A stretch of DNA of 64,000 nt from Hypericum androsaemum (GCA_963995505.1 OZ023184.1:19838228-19902227); one strand, 5' to 3'. Positions 1 through 13,469 are shown, numbered from the stretch's first letter. Made by a program: numbers and translations. Notes: generated by a model from the sequence alone, not told the origin.

Positions 1-1340
1 AGGTGACTCCGCCCTGATCGGTCCTCAAATGTATGCTTTTTTTTACATATGAATAGATATCGTTACTCCGATATTAAGTTACATCCGAATACAGTTCAAA
101 CATTGCATGAAATCGGTGACAAAGGTTCGACCAACTTTATCTAATGAATTCCAAGTACAAATTTTTTGAAAGGTAAAAATTTTATTGCTTCACACCGTAA
201 GACAATAGCGCCTAAAAACGCAACCGACTGCACGAGAGTAGCAACCAAGACGTAAATAGTCGAAAGAGTCCCAAACTAATCAAACCGACTTACGTGCGTG
301 CGTACAGTTGTTGGCCTCGTTAAAAATTTAATCATAAAAGAACTCAATTTTAAGTATAAAATAACGTCACGATTAACATAGTTCCGTTGTGGGGTAAGAC
401 CAAAGTAACTATTTCTGATCGTGAAAGATGATGAAATAGGAAGAAAAAAAACTTGCGGTTGCAATTCAGTTATACGACAGTGGTTTTACTCGATATTTTG
501 ATTTAAAAAAACGTTGATTTTTTTATTTAGCACCGGGGCAACTCTTCTTTCTACCGGATGTACGAATATAAAAATAACCAATTCTTTAGAAGCCAACAGA
601 TATTTATTCTAACTATATAAGGCATAATAATAAATTGACTAATGTTTAGGTTCAATTTTTATACAAATTTGTTTCTTAGAAAACCAACTTCTTAGAAAAA
701 TAGTTCTGGCAACAATAATGATACACGTTTTTTTTTCGAAGATTTTTCACTGGATTTTACCTCGGTAAATTTTTGCGGAAATTGCAACTGCAACCTCGGG
801 GTTGTAAACATGTACACAATTTTATATTAGAACAAAACTTTATTTATGGAAAAAAGAGTTCTGTGAAACTAAGATCACCCGATTTACAATTTTTACTAGA
901 ATCTAGTTTTCTTATAATCCAATTTACATAGTCGCAAACTATCCTTTACCTGTGGGGAAATCAATTATCTGCATAGGAATTTGAGCATTTACATTGGATT
1001 CTTTTACCGTCAACCGAAATTACTGAGTTTTAGACGCCGACGGGTTCACAGACCCGGATCCCTATGCGATTTTAATCAACTCTAGATAATCAATAGTCCA
1101 AATTAACTAATTTTTTAGAATAAAATCCATCATAACTAACTTGGAGGTACATAACTCCCAGATATTCATTCAAATGAATAATCTAGATTTCAATTAAATC
1201 GAAATACACATGGCGACATAGCTCTCCTTCACGAGTTTTGATACTTACGTCGTTAATTTATGACAATTATGAAGTGGACCAAATGAGGTACATTATAATT
1301 TTTATTATGACCTTGGGTTATGAGAGTTTGACCAAATAAT
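1..1340. other. AT-rich intergenic DNA, no gene seen
   Basis: Reading frames are short and show no family motif. Homopolymer A and T runs are frequent. I see no clear element ends, target duplications or RNA gene. Confidence 0.6.
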
Positions 1341-1363
1341 ATTTTTTTGCCTTTGGTCACACG

Positions 1364-1674
1364 CATGGGCCTCAAAATCAAGGTCATGGAAAGAGACAAG
1401 GAGGGTTCAGATCGAGGGCTTACATTTGGGGAGTTTCAGTGAATTTGGAGTCCCAAGTGTGGCATTTGACTCAGTGAACTCCACCATTAAATTCCATTGT
1501 ACCTCTACTAATTCACTTGCTAGCCTATTACTAGACATGGTTAGCAAATTTAAGAACGGTGAAGTGGAATACGATGCAGATGGTATTAGGCAGACTTCAA
1601 ACTTTTATAGTTCTTTTTTTTTTGAATTTTTTATATTCAAAATCGAGTATTGTCGGATCCGAGCAATTTTCTGA
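1364..1674 (+). pseudogene. Unrecognised protein-coding remnant, frameshifted
   Basis: An ATG at 1364 opens a frame of about 25 codons that reads into a stop near 1440. A frame shifted by one base carries on from about 1426 with a protein-like stretch (EFGVPSVAFDSVNSTIKF, then LASLLLDMVSKFKNGEVEYD). Composition changes abruptly after about 1590, where the frame enters a T-rich tract. The codon use and amino-acid mix look like former coding sequence rather than random AT-rich DNA. I do not recognise the family. It could be a captured exon or a decayed gene; both the coding status and the frameshift are inferred. Confidence 0.3.
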
Positions 1675-4490
1675 TTAATTTTTTCCTATTCATAAAATAT
1701 AAAGTTAGAATTTTTTTATAAAAATTCAAATATCTTATCAGATTCAAGTTTATGTTTCAATAAATTGAGGAAACCCATATCTAGGTTCCCCCAAGCCCAC
1801 AAAGATCGTGGAACTTGACTTTTGCCTACCAGGAACACAGGCCCACCCATTCAAATTTTCAATGCAAAAGGCGGATACCAAATCAAAGTAGGAATAGCAA
1901 TTGGTACAGATGATTTATAAGACCTAGATCTTTATCTTATTTTTGTATGCAGATTTAGATGATTGCTCTTTTTTTTAAAGGAGGATATGCGTTCTAAATA
2001 ATGAACAGAATTAGTGTCAACTAGCAAGTCCATAGTATTTAAAAAAAATTACTTTCAAAAAATTGAACTTTCATAATCTTTTGTATACAACATTTTACCA
2101 CTATTATCAATCACAATTATTTTTTTGGTTAAGGTAGAAATTTCAATGATAATGCAAGAGAACAAGTTTAACCAACCCATTTAATAAATTCGTTATTCAT
2201 GTTCAAACTTACCCTCGTATGTTAAAAAGAGCAAAAAAAATTTAGAGTTGAACCCCAACTCCCCAAGTACCGTAAGTACTTGGTTCCCATGTGGGTGAAG
2301 TAATTAAATGGCAAATATTTTTTCTATGTTGAACTAGTTAAAAGTTATCCATATAGATAAAAATTTCTGCTTTTAGTTTTCTCATCCAAAGAAAAATCTT
2401 GACTTATTTTCATAATTCAAAAGAATATAAACGAAAAATGAATAGATTAACACATAGACGAATTTTGGGGCACGAGTTGCACGACTGACATAGGTAAAAA
2501 AATTGAAATTTTGTTGGCGGGTCTTTTTCGAGGGAGGCTAGATGTTTTGGGAATTTTAGCTTTTGTAAATATATATTTATGTATAATTTTTTAAAAATTG
2601 GGTAGTATCTGGACAGGGTTCTACGGACCCGTATTCATATACTTAATCTTTTAAAAATAAGAATTTGGACAGGATCCGAGTCTAAACCAGATCAAATTCA
2701 ATGATCCTAGACCCGTCGGATCCAGGACAAAATAGATCCTCAGGATCCAGGTCTAATTGCCATCCCTAAATCGAAGTGCAAAGTTCCTAAAAAATTTGAA
2801 GTGCAACGACCCTTGCTTGATATTAGTATATTTTATCCCACAAAAAAATATTAGTATATTTTGATGATATTTGCAACCTTTCTTCTTTGCTGAAAGAGAG
2901 GTTTTAACTTTTAAATTCTTACGGAGTGGAATCGAAATATGATTATTTAAATACTCATAATTTAAAGATATACGAAAAAAAATAATATACGATATACATT
3001 ATTTAGTAAAAAGTTCTAATTTAATGGACCGAGACGGAAATTATTATAATATGTAAAATATAAGAGATATACCTCTGGCCTAAATTTCGTGTATATATTA
3101 TTATGCCTATTGCCAAAAGCCAATGAACTTCTACGCATATCATCCTATAGACAAGTCCAATGAACTATACAACAAGAAATATAATTACAACTGGGACAAA
3201 TCTTATAGCGGTAGATCTCTTCTAAAAAATATTTAGCATTGTTTAACACATAATGACTCAAGACTTACTGATTTAAGTTAAGATAATTTATTTTGTTAGT
3301 TAATCTAAATGATCCTCGGTTTAAAGTTAAACTACATGGTCAACAAAGTCAATAAATAACACCAGTCGTCAAGTGACAACCGCAAGACACCAAAAATGGT
3401 CAAACACTCAATACATAATTAGCCATGTTCTTACAAACTAGGGGCAGCCCAAAGTGTGGTCCAAACTCCAAATGTGTGTATTTATCATAATATACATAAT
3501 CCATTACACGGTGGTATTATTATTTACAGCCTTGAAATTAATATAAAACTACTGACAGGGTCAGTGGAATAGAAGCTTATAAGAATTAATAAAGGAATAG
3601 AAGCCGAATTTTCGGATTCTGAGATGCCAAATCTCTTAAATAGTATTCAACTAGTCTGACAAGAATTTTCCCAGTTGAATTTCTTTTTAGCCCCTTTCAT
3701 GTATCGGGAGTTGGTTCAGGGCCACTTCCCAAGCAACATTTAAGACATAGAGACCATCAGGACAAAGAGACTCGTCTAAAATATTCATGGCCATCTCCGA
3801 TGCTTGCTTTGTCTCGACGTGAAGTTGATACGAATAAGATATTTAGAGTTTGAATTATATAAATTTATCAATATCAAAATTTTATATGGAAACTTTGTTA
3901 TTATTTAATATTCGATATGGATTAGTGGACTTTAGATAATAGATGACGTAAAGATTAAAATGAAGTCTCCACGTTGTAGCTGCAAGTTAATGGCTTATTA
4001 TCCCTATGAATTGAACTGCTAATTTGTTGGTTTCTTGAGATTCCTCACTCTGGATTAATAGCGTCCCAAGATGCCTTCAATATACTACGGTTTCTATTAA
4101 TTCTCTAAACATTGAACAAGGCTCCTCATTTGTTTTTTATATGGGAAACCAAATCCAGATTTAAGTCGGATAGATAGGTGTTCGTAAAGCGACAAAGTTA
4201 TCCAAATAAGTATTTAATGTCGTTGCATTCTGAAATGGTAGAAATCTTAAAATAAACACAATCCTTGGTAGCAAAATTATTGCTTGTGTTAAGCCCTTGG
4301 CTAATTTTGATTATGAGCCAACCTGTACGTGTACCGCCTCTCTCAAAAACATACTAATTATATGCACACGTTGTTCGTGAAAAGTCACCAGAAAAGGCGG
4401 CTGATACTTCGGAGGCAGAACCCTCCTCAGGAAGCATATATTGGGACTTCAAATTAATTGAACCACCTCCCATTGTCAACCTCCTCATCC
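1675..4490. other. Intergenic DNA upstream of the NAC gene
   Basis: No gene is visible. Around 2590-2770 there are repeated GGATCC/GGACCC-type words (GGATCCAGG, GGACAGGATCC) ending in a TTGCCATCCC word, which looks like an old dispersed repeat. The rest is AT-rich. The last few hundred bases must contain the NAC promoter; a CT-rich tract at 4490-4510 probably belongs to its 5' leader. Confidence 0.5.
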
Positions 4491-4630
4491 CCCCCTCTCT
4501 CTCTCCCTTCAAGCTCCTGAGCTAGGGTTTCTTCTCTTATCCTAGGGTTTCCTTCAAGTGGCCTTATAACACATTTATACTCTCCCTAGCTTCTTTGAAG
4601 TCAAATACCACTTCCTTTGGGATTAGAGTT

Positions 4631-6001
4631 ATGGATGAACAGAGAAATAATGAAATGGAGAAGGTGGAGGAGATAAGGTTGCCAGGGTTTAGGTTTCACC
4701 CAACAGACGAGGAGCTTGTTGGGTTTTACCTAAAGAGAAAGATACAACAAAGGTCACTCCCAATTGAGCTCATCAAGCAGCTAGATATCTACAAATATGA
4801 CCCTTGGGATCTACCAAGTAAGAAGAAGAAAAAAATTCGATTAATAGAGATTCGAGGACTAGTTGCTTTAACTTATGTTCTAATATTGACTTGTTTCTGG
4901 TTTCACTTTCTTCATGGAATTAGAAATGGCGTCCACGGGAGAGAAAGAATGGTATTTCTACTGTCCAAGGGACAGGAAGTACAGGAACAGCGCGAGGCCA
5001 AACAGGGTCACCGGGGCCGGATTCTGGAAAGCGACCGGCACCGACCGGCCTATTTACTCGTCGGAAGGAAACAGATGCATAGGGTTGAAGAAATCCCTCG
5101 TATTCTACAGAGGCCGAGCTGCCAAGGGGATCAAAACCGACTGGATGATGCACGAGTTTCGCCTTCCTTCGATCCCGGATAAGTCTACTCTTGCCAATGT
5201 AAACCATCTCATACTCGAAATCTTGCGTTTGTTTCGCCGAAAAATATTTTCGAACAAGTTAATATCCAAAAATATTATTTTTCCATGCAGGATTCGTGGG
5301 CAATATGCAGGATATTTAAGAAGACAAACTCAACAGTACAAAGAGCCCTAACCCAATCTTGGGTGGCATCTTCTCCACTTCCAGAGCCTTCAACCATATC
5401 AGATCACCATCATCTTCTTGACCACCACCACATGTCATTAATCACCGTTGGAGCGGAAAATTATCAGCGGATTCGTGCTGAACCTGTCTCGGTTCCAGCA
5501 ACAATCACAGAGACCAGCTCTTCACCTTCCCATTGGGACCACTACCCCAATAGTATTGACCACCTCCACCTCCACTCTTCCTCCATTTCTCATGACTTCT
5601 CTACTCTAGACCACTTCACATCCTTTAAGCTCCCCTCCTCCACCGGTGACCTAACAAGCAACTTGTTCTTCTCGCCCCTTGAGACCCTATCCCCACCCGG
5701 ATGCGCAGCTGATGTCTCGTCGGTTTTCGAGAGGATTGACGGGTTTGGTGGGTCCCAATCACAGCTCCAATACCCCATTAATGGCTTCCCCTTCACGAGC
5801 TTGTCTTCTCAAGTAACGCAAGCAAGCGCTAGCAGCGGAGGCCAGTGGGAGGATAGTACTTCTACCGGTGGCGTTCCTTTCGGTTTGCCTGTAAGCTCAG
5901 GAGATAGTACTTGGAGGCTTAATAACTTGCTTTGGGATTCTTCCTCTTTTCTTCCTAGTGAGGTCTCCTCTAGTTTCTCCACTAACAAGTGTTACACTTG
6001 A
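4631..6001 (+). CDS. FEZ: NAC-domain transcription factor, FEZ-like (NAC009/NAC094 group)
   Basis: The CDS joins 4631..4817, 4924..5198 and 5291..6001 (390 codons plus stop); both introns are GT-AG and short (106 and 92 bp). The NAC domain covers residues 17-165, with [14 protein letters not shown], the DNA-contacting [10 protein letters not shown] region and WMMHEFRLP in order. The second splice falls before [11 protein letters not shown], the usual NAC intron position. The C-terminal half is rich in Ser, His and Pro and ends in a conserved-looking FSTNKCYT tail. Close match of the NAC domain to FEZ is from memory. FEZ is a nuclear activator that promotes periclinal divisions of root-cap stem cells in Arabidopsis. 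The start at 4631 is preferred over an in-frame ATG at 4595 because the remaining N terminus resembles the family. No membrane segment is seen. Confidence 0.9.
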
Positions 6002-7295
6002 CTAGCTAGATTTTTTTTTTGGTTTTAGTTGAAATTTACCTAATATCCGAACTCGACAAATACAGATTCGAATTAGGTAGAATTGTAATGCCATAATACA
6101 CAGCTTCATTAACTTGTGGAAGTCGTGTTATCTTCTCTCTTTTTCTTGCTTAGTTAGGAGTAGAAGTTGTTACTGAAACTTTTTACCTGCTGACCTTTAA
6201 TGGAAAGTCGGTGTTAAGGACGTTATAAATTATTTTTTTTACTTTGGTCGAATAAGGACGTTAGAATTTGAATTCTTAGACCTTGAAAAAAGAACTTTTG
6301 TACGTGGATATAAGAGAAATAGTTGGTGAAGCACATTCTTTCAACTTTCATGTCCCACGAAAGCAAAACAAGTCATTAATATTTAGTTCGCCAAGAACTG
6401 TTTCTTGTTTGTTTCTTGTTCTGGAACTGATAAAATCTCATGCACAACCATCTCAAATTACCATGATAGGGTTTTACGAGTACAATAAGAAACATGATCA
6501 ACCAAAATTTTTTGTTTATATCATCTTATATCTGGACACTTACAACACAAGCGAATTCAGATTCGAATCAGATACAATCTTTAAAAAATCAACTAACTAA
6601 TATCATGTTAGAATATCGATATGAAAATCACAATCTTGAAATAATGAATTAGATGGTGATATTCCTACCAAAAAAGAAATAAATGATATCTTCGTTGGCA
6701 TGAAACCGTTAGGAACCTTCCCAAGAAGGTTTGATGGTGGAGGCCGTAGTTCAAAAAGATTGAACGAGCGCGTGCAATAGAAACAAAGAGCCCAGCCCAG
6801 CCCAAACATAAATCACAAGGAGGCTTTCTGGGTATTTAGACCCTTGTTAGAAGGAACAAGTCCCACGCTCTAGACTCAATTAGGCCCAACCCAAATAGAT
6901 ATCGATTCTATGATATACGAACGAAATTTGGTTGAAGTGATAAATGACTTGGATTATATTTTGTTAAGAAAGTATCAAGTTCAAATTTTTAATATGGAGC
7001 AAATATAAATAATAGAATTTAGTTTAAATGATAAAATACTTAAGATTCTTTTAACAAATATTTCATCAAATTTAAATATTGCATACACGAAAGTCCCTCC
7101 TAAGACCCAAAAAATATTCAACTTTATTCTCGCCTCCCAAGTATGTGTCAACATATGTACATATGCATATTCAATCAAAGGAAAAATCCAAAAATAACTA
7201 CATATGTACACCACCTAACTAGAGGTTGACTAGCTAGCGAAATGGGAGAGAATCGTTTCCGACCAGACAAAATATAGTGGCGGAAGCTGAATTGG
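6002..7295. other. Intergenic DNA between the NAC and DUF1666 genes
   Basis: This holds the 3' regions of two convergent genes. Around 6920-7010 there is a weak SINE-like stretch (AAGTGATAAATGACTT, then TATCAAGTTCAAA) without a detectable target duplication. Otherwise it is AT-rich with no supported gene. Confidence 0.5.
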
Positions 7296-10200
7296 TCAAC
7301 AAGGGAAAAGCAAAAAAGAGGGTTCTACGAAGACTTTTCTATTACACAAGTTGATCTTGTCTAATTTCTCGTGGCACCACAACAATTGGTCGGACGATAT
7401 TTTTGGCATATTGAGGACTCTCCAAACCAGCCTCAGTTCTACTTGTCCCACCAATAGAGAAATGTGGCTTGTCCCTCCTCCTTCGTGTTGCGTTTGGAAC
7501 TTCTTCACCAAGCAGTTCCTGCTTCTCATGATGTCCTTCAGCCTCTTCTCTTTCTGAACCACAAACATCGATTAATTCAACTTCGAACGCTCCCAACACG
7601 TCCCTCAAACATGATCTATTGAGTCGAGTTTTCTAGTTCGTGTTAGCATGCTAAAATATGTAGAGAGGGTAATGAATCACCTTTTGGTGGAAGGACCTGA
7701 CATCCATGAGAAGCTGCAAATCCGAAATGTCCGGTGGACTGATCGGAGCCGGTTGATGATGATGGATATTAAATGAGCTAGGACCAGGATCATCCTTGTC
7801 GCTGCGAAGGAATTCCCAAAACACCCGCATCGACTCTTCGATGATATCAATCACCATCTGGATCGTAATTGATTCCTCCCCATCTCCTCGTTTCCCCTTG
7901 TCCTTAGAAATGTCATCTGAAATTGCCAAGAACGTTAATTGCTTATGATTAATAACTTGACCAACATTATTGGAATCAATGCATAAACTTATTGAGATAT
8001 ATATATATATATATGGGTTATTGTTGTAGATCCTAAAATTGTATCTGATGGAGTTGATTTAGTCACTCGTTGATCCTAAAGTTTTCATTAGTTAAGCATG
8101 TACAAAAATTCAATCAATTTCGTTCAAAAAGACGTGTCGTAGTTCCACAATGATTGTAGTTGCGGTCTATACATGAGTGAAAGAAACCTATCAATCCAGA
8201 CTTTTATGGAGATTCTAACAAAACCCGACCAATTGATAGTATTATCAGATATGTAGTTACCTCGAATTACCGGAACCTGAAGCAGGTTTCGGAGAATGCA
8301 TCGGCTCTTAACGTATTGCTCGACCCGGGGACCTTGGAAGGGCTCATTCTCGAGGAACCGGTGTATCAGCACTCCGAAGTGCTGGAACTCGCCGGCAACT
8401 TGGTGGTAATAGTGATGGGATCCCGGGGGCTCGTGAGCTCCAAGCTCACGAGCTTTCCGGTATTGCCAATGGAGTATTTCCCATGAGAGGCAAAGTTGTC
8501 CTACGTAGGATGTCTCGAAGTCCATGTGCATGTCGGCGATCGCCTTCTTTGATGGGTCAACTACGTTGGCCACTTGCTTGCAGGAGAAGAAATTGTGAGA
8601 AATCATGGATTTTATGGCCGGTGCCCAGTATTTCCTGGATGTCTGAAATTGATACGGGTCTTTCATTTGATACAACCCTGGAGAAGAAACATCAATTTTG
8701 TTAGATTGCAAATCTTGTAATTTATTCGTTAAAATTTTCACATCATTAATCAAATGTAGAAACTATAAGATGGATGAAGCCTAAATCATTATAAATACAA
8801 ATCTTAAGACTTTGATATTACATTGATTCGTGTTCTAAAACGTTCCTCTAATAAGTTCCATCAGACATTGTTGGATTGCTCTAATAGAATCACTATGAGA
8901 ATTTCATTAAATTAAACTACAGATGATGCCTTATTTTTGTTAAAATTAAACTAATCATCCATGATAAAGGAATTTTTTTATATATCTATGATAAAAGAAA
9001 TTGAAATCAACAATTATATTAGAAGCTAATCCTTTCATGTTTAGCCAAACTAGAAACAGCTGGATGTTACCCAAAAATCAATTTCTTTGTTTTTGAAACA
9101 GCTAAGCCCTGCTTGTCTTTGTAACACTAGGTGTTTCATTAAATCAATCTACTTGCCCCAAAAAAAAAAAGAAACAGCTGAATGTTACATGGTTCGCCTT
9201 TCACATATTTAATATCTCTTTTTTCTGGAAAAAAATATTCAATATCAATGTAGATTTGCCGCAGCTAAAGACAAAAGGAGAGAAGATTCGCGGTAGTACC
9301 ACAAGAAAGTGATACTGGTGGAGTTGGAAGGACCTTCTTATTCTGATGCATAAAATCAAGAATGGGACGTATACTGGCATAATTTTATTTTAGCACCAAG
9401 ATATGTTACCATCTTTATTGGACACGTGGAATCAAATGGGACACCTCTTTAATTTAAAAAAAAAGGGGGATGGGAATTCTCTTTTAAAAGAGAAAAAGAA
9501 CGAAACGGGACACGTAGAAACCGGGCCGTGCAAGACAATAAAGACTCGGATGTTGACTTGAAACTATTAGTTTAATAGAAACGGACTGCTTTAAAGAGAA
9601 TACATGAAGAATAATAAATGGAATAAATTGGAAAAAGACCCACTTGGGTTTTCCATGTTTCTTGTAGGAAAAGAAGAAGTGGGGAAATATAATTTTAAAT
9701 GTTTCAGCAATTTTTTTTTGTGGTGAAAATTTAGGCGGGTTGGCCTAAATCCCGAGGTTCTAGACGACATTGAGTTTTGTTCTCCTTCCAAATAAAGTTT
9801 TGCCATTTCTGCAAGGGATGAGAATTGACCCACCGACTCTGGAAACGAGACAGGATCTGTTACCATCCTACCCATTTGCGTTGGTAATGTTTCAGCAATT
9901 GCTTGTTGGTTAAGTAAGAAAGAAGGGGAGATATGGTCATCTAATTATTCCGAAAGTAGCCGATATTCAAACACTTAATGAAATAATTAATTTAAATTTG
10001 AATTACGACAATTCAAACCTCAACTCTAATTGGTCAAATTATTATTGTTGATCAACGGATTTGGTGGTTAGTTAAGGAAATAGAAATGGAAACGAACTTA
10101 CCTAGAGCGTGCATGGTCTGGCAATTCAAGACGTCCAATTTCCTCATTCTATCAGAGTAGCTCCTGTACACCTTCTGGATCTCGTCCATGTGATCTCTAT

Positions 10201-11610
10201 GCTCAAATTTGTTCTCCTGAATCTTCAATGGCCTTAGCTCCTGCATAATTGGAGGCGGCGTCCGCGACGATTCTTCGGTCTCGGATTCTTCCTGAATGGT
10301 TGGGAGGCCACCGGTCCGCGCATTCTTCAGCTCCATCTTCAGCTGCTCGATTATGTCCTCGTGCTCATACGTACAATCCGAATCCGAATCGGAGTCCTGG
10401 GAATCATGTTGGACTTCGACACCGTAACTCGGCTTCGAGTCTTTCTCTTGATCTTGATGCTTGTGTTCCGATTCGCGAAAGTCCGAGGACTTCCGTGAAT
10501 TTGACACTGAAATTGCCTCTTCATGGACTAAAACCTGATCCCGATGCTTCTGTTCCAATTCGCGCAAGTCCTCTTCGGACCAAACATCATCATCTGAAGA
10601 AGCTGAATACCGATGATGAGGCTTCAGTTCAATGTAGTCCTCTTCATCAGTGTCCGTGAACACACCGTTCTGCATAAAATCTGCTCTCCTATCTCGATCA
10701 TCATCATCATCCTCGTCGGTGAAGATCAGGCTTTCGGGTTGAAACCCTTCGCTTGAACTTCTATTGGTAAACCAATCAATTCCTTCGCTTGTTCTAGCCA
10801 AGTCATCATTTGAACCCACAGACTCTTGTTTCCCATCGTGATCATTACTACTCTCGTGTTCAGTTGCCAATCCAATTACCTCCTCCTCATTAATCTCCAC
10901 ATCATTAAACATCTCTGCCTCTTCAGAAACCAATTCCTTGGACGGTTCATGAACATGCTCGATTTCCGGGGTTGCAGAACCTGTAACAGAGTACTCTGTT
11001 TCCTCTGTTTTACAAGCATCTGAACCCAGTTCATTCCTCCCAATATCTTCGTTTCCAGAGACACCCTCATCGATAAAATCTCCATGGATAGATTCTTCAT
11101 CCTCTTCCTCCTCTAAAACCTTACCCACGCCAGGTATTTCTTCGACCTCCTCTGTTTTCTCAAGAACAGAATCCTCTGCTTTCTCATGAGGTGCTTCAAA
11201 TTCCTGTTCTTTTCTGCCTATTAAACAATCAGAAACTTCATGAACACTAAACTTCAGGGTCTTTGGCTTCTCCAAGAACCCGCTAATACCTCTCCCGGAT
11301 AACACCTCATACTTGTTACTAATCGAATCTTCTATCTTATGTTCAAGTACAGAAGCTTTACCTACATGAAATCTGCATAAGATAAGGCAAAACTTCAGCT
11401 ACTAAGAACACAACGAAATGAATTAGTCGAATATCCGTAAATAATTGCATACCTGAAAAGAAGCTTAAGTAGTGATCCAAGCCTCCATATAAGAAGCCAG
11501 AGGAAGCTAAAGACCCTAAACATGTTACTACAAACAATATGCTTAAAATGACCCTTGTCCATGAAATCCAAACTGGGTTCTGATCCTTGCACAATTTTTT
11601 TGGCTCCCAT
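7296..11610 (-). CDS. DUF1666 family protein, acidic, plant-specific
   Basis: The CDS is complement(7296..7553, 7681..7916, 8261..8677, 10102..11372, 11453..11610): five exons, 779 residues, all introns GT-AG with matching phases. Residues 31-52 form a hydrophobic N-terminal helix (FSFLWLLIWRL). Residues 80-330 are very acidic, with runs of Glu and Asp. From about residue 470 the DUF1666 domain runs to the C terminus, with landmarks YVGQLCLSWEILHWQYRKA, EFQHFGVLIHRFLENEPFQG, CILRNLLQVPVIR and the terminal FVEPSFLLFPC. The molecular function of the family is not established; the N-terminal helix suggests membrane attachment, by inference. The start at 11610 is the first ATG in frame; one at residue 30 is an alternative. 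Intron 3 (1424 bp) hosts a LINE tail. Exon joins need cDNA support. Confidence 0.88.
7996..8014. repeat. (AT)n microsatellite in an intron
   Basis: About nine AT dinucleotides lie in intron 1 from the 3' side of the DUF1666 gene, between exons 7681..7916 and 8261..8677. Confidence 0.85.
9052..9188 (+). mobile_element. 5'-truncated LINE tail with 19-bp target duplication, in a DUF1666 intron
   Basis: AGAAACAGCTGGATGTTAC at 9052-9070 is repeated at 9170-9188 with one mismatch. The 99 bp between end in CTACTTGCCCC followed by 11 A. The same 3' end (CTACTTACCCC plus A) occurs on the minus strand at 57490, also inside a target duplication, so the two are tails of one LINE family. Target-primed reverse transcription explains this structure. 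Confidence 0.85.
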
Positions 11611-13091
11611 AACCCAAAACCAATTCAAAAGTCCTCCATTTATTTATTTTTTTAATTGCTTCCTGACTCTGTTTCAGGCTCTAGAGGTAGAGGGGTTGAT
11701 AGTGGATAGTCTACTTGTTGATAGAAAGATTTTGTGGTGGTGGAAGAATATGTGTTGATGGGGCGAGATTGGTGGGGGAAGAAGAGAAGATGTATCTATT
11801 AGTAGACAGCAACCCCCCTTTTCTTGCAAGGGTCTTGGAGGAAATTTTGAGCAAGTTTGAAGATTCCCCTCTGATTTCGGCTTTAGCAACAAGAGTTTGG
11901 TTTAATCGAGTTCTTGAAAATACATAACTGTTGAATTTTTTTTAGAAGGTTTTTTAAATAATTTTATTTGACTCGAATTTAAATTAGTCAGCACAGTAGA
12001 TCAGATTTCAGGTGATATAAAAAAATTGGTACAAATAATAAAAGATTTAGATAGATTCAATTTTTTTAAATAAAAAATATTGAAATAATTATTTTCTAAA
12101 TAAATTTTGAAGTTTTTTTTACGGTAAAAAAAAAAACTTATCGTTCGGAATTCCAAGCTTTGGGAGATTCTCTTCACGAAGTGACACGTTTTGGAATGAG
12201 TCGCATGAAACTGCGAGACTTCCACCTGGTAAAATATAATCCTCTCATTCTTTCCGATCGTTTCGTGCGCCGGACGCGTATATAAATGGGTGAATATTTT
12301 TTTTCCCAAAATTAATTAGAAGAATTGAGTTCCAATTTTGGAAAAAATGTTACATTAAAATTTGGTTATTTCTTATAACCAATGTTATTAGTTGTACTAT
12401 TTAAACTTTTTCGGTTTAATAACTTTGATTTCGACAATTTTTTGGAAGGATGACCTTTCTTTGAGCTAAATTTTTTCAATATTCAATTGGGAAGTTCTTT
12501 GTGCTAAATTGTTTATTGATTTGTATATATGGTCGGTGAGGTCTAGAACTTCAGGATGGCCCTTCGGGCATGGAAGGAAGTGGGTAGGGAATAGGAAAAA
12601 TTATTAAAGAAAAAGGTAAGAAGCAAATTATAGTATTAGCTTTTATGTCGATTCTGAAAACTACCAACTACCTTCCTGTTATTTCTTTTATTTTGTTTCC
12701 TGCCCTAAATCAGGCAATGCGGTCTGATTATTTGCACGCTCTTTCAAAAGGGTCATTAATTTTATTTAAAAAAAACTACAATTCATAGTCGAGAATATAG
12801 TGAGAGTCATTATCAACAAATATGTATATACAATTTCGTGGCAAAATATATATGGACAGGTTTCCTACGAGGAGCCCTTTTCCATTGGTGGTCCTCTGCC
12901 CATATCTTGTCCCTGTGATTGAAGGCCTCCGATGCGTTATTTATCAACAAAAAATAATAATAGATAATTGCAAATAGAATGTTATTATTGACGTCAATCC
13001 CTTGGAGAATAGTTAAAATATTTGCTCTGAAATTCGGCATAATTAACGCCCCTCCTTTACTGTTCACTATTAACACTTGGCTCAAGACTTG
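11611..13091. other. Intergenic DNA upstream of the DUF1666 gene
   Basis: This region includes the presumed DUF1666 promoter, but no convincing TATA box was picked out. At 11966-12010 there is a copy of a dispersed word (CTCGAATTTAAATTAGTCAG) that recurs near 15360, 33080 and 57250. No coding sequence is supported. Confidence 0.5.
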
Positions 13092-13167
13092 CATTGAAAT
13101 AGCATTAGGTTTTTTTGTTGTTGGTGAATATGGTGGATGCTAGGCACCCATTGAAATAGCATTAGGT
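13092..13167 (-). mobile_element. 38-bp poly(A)-bearing micro-insertion in a perfect 19-bp duplication
   Basis: CATTGAAATAGCATTAGGT occurs at 13092-13110 and again, identically, at 13149-13167. The 38 bp between start with six T on this strand, so on the minus strand they are 32 bp followed by poly(A). This is the signature of an extremely 5'-truncated retroposon. Confidence 0.75.
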
Positions 13168-13469
13168 GAACAACGCATGCTTATCCCCGCCACATCAAGG
13201 GCGAGCACGCGTAACGTCAGACATATTTTATAATAAATGTATATATACATAAATGAGTTCGAGTCATGTAATGAAACTAAATAGGTATCTAGACATCAAA
13301 CAAGAAAAAAAAAACAGGTAGCTAGTAGTATTAAATAATTGTGGAGTATTAAATACTTGTGTGTATGTATCTGGTTATACAAGTATCCATGTATGTACAT
13401 GTACAGTTATCCAGAGTACGAGATTGTAGCTGCATTCTCCGTTAAAATTCTAAAACTCAATAGGAAAAT

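Noticed and set aside
9591..9875. 94-codon minus-strand frame in the DUF1666 intron
   Set aside because: It does not fit the family alignment, and exons 10102..11372 and 8261..8677 join in phase without it.
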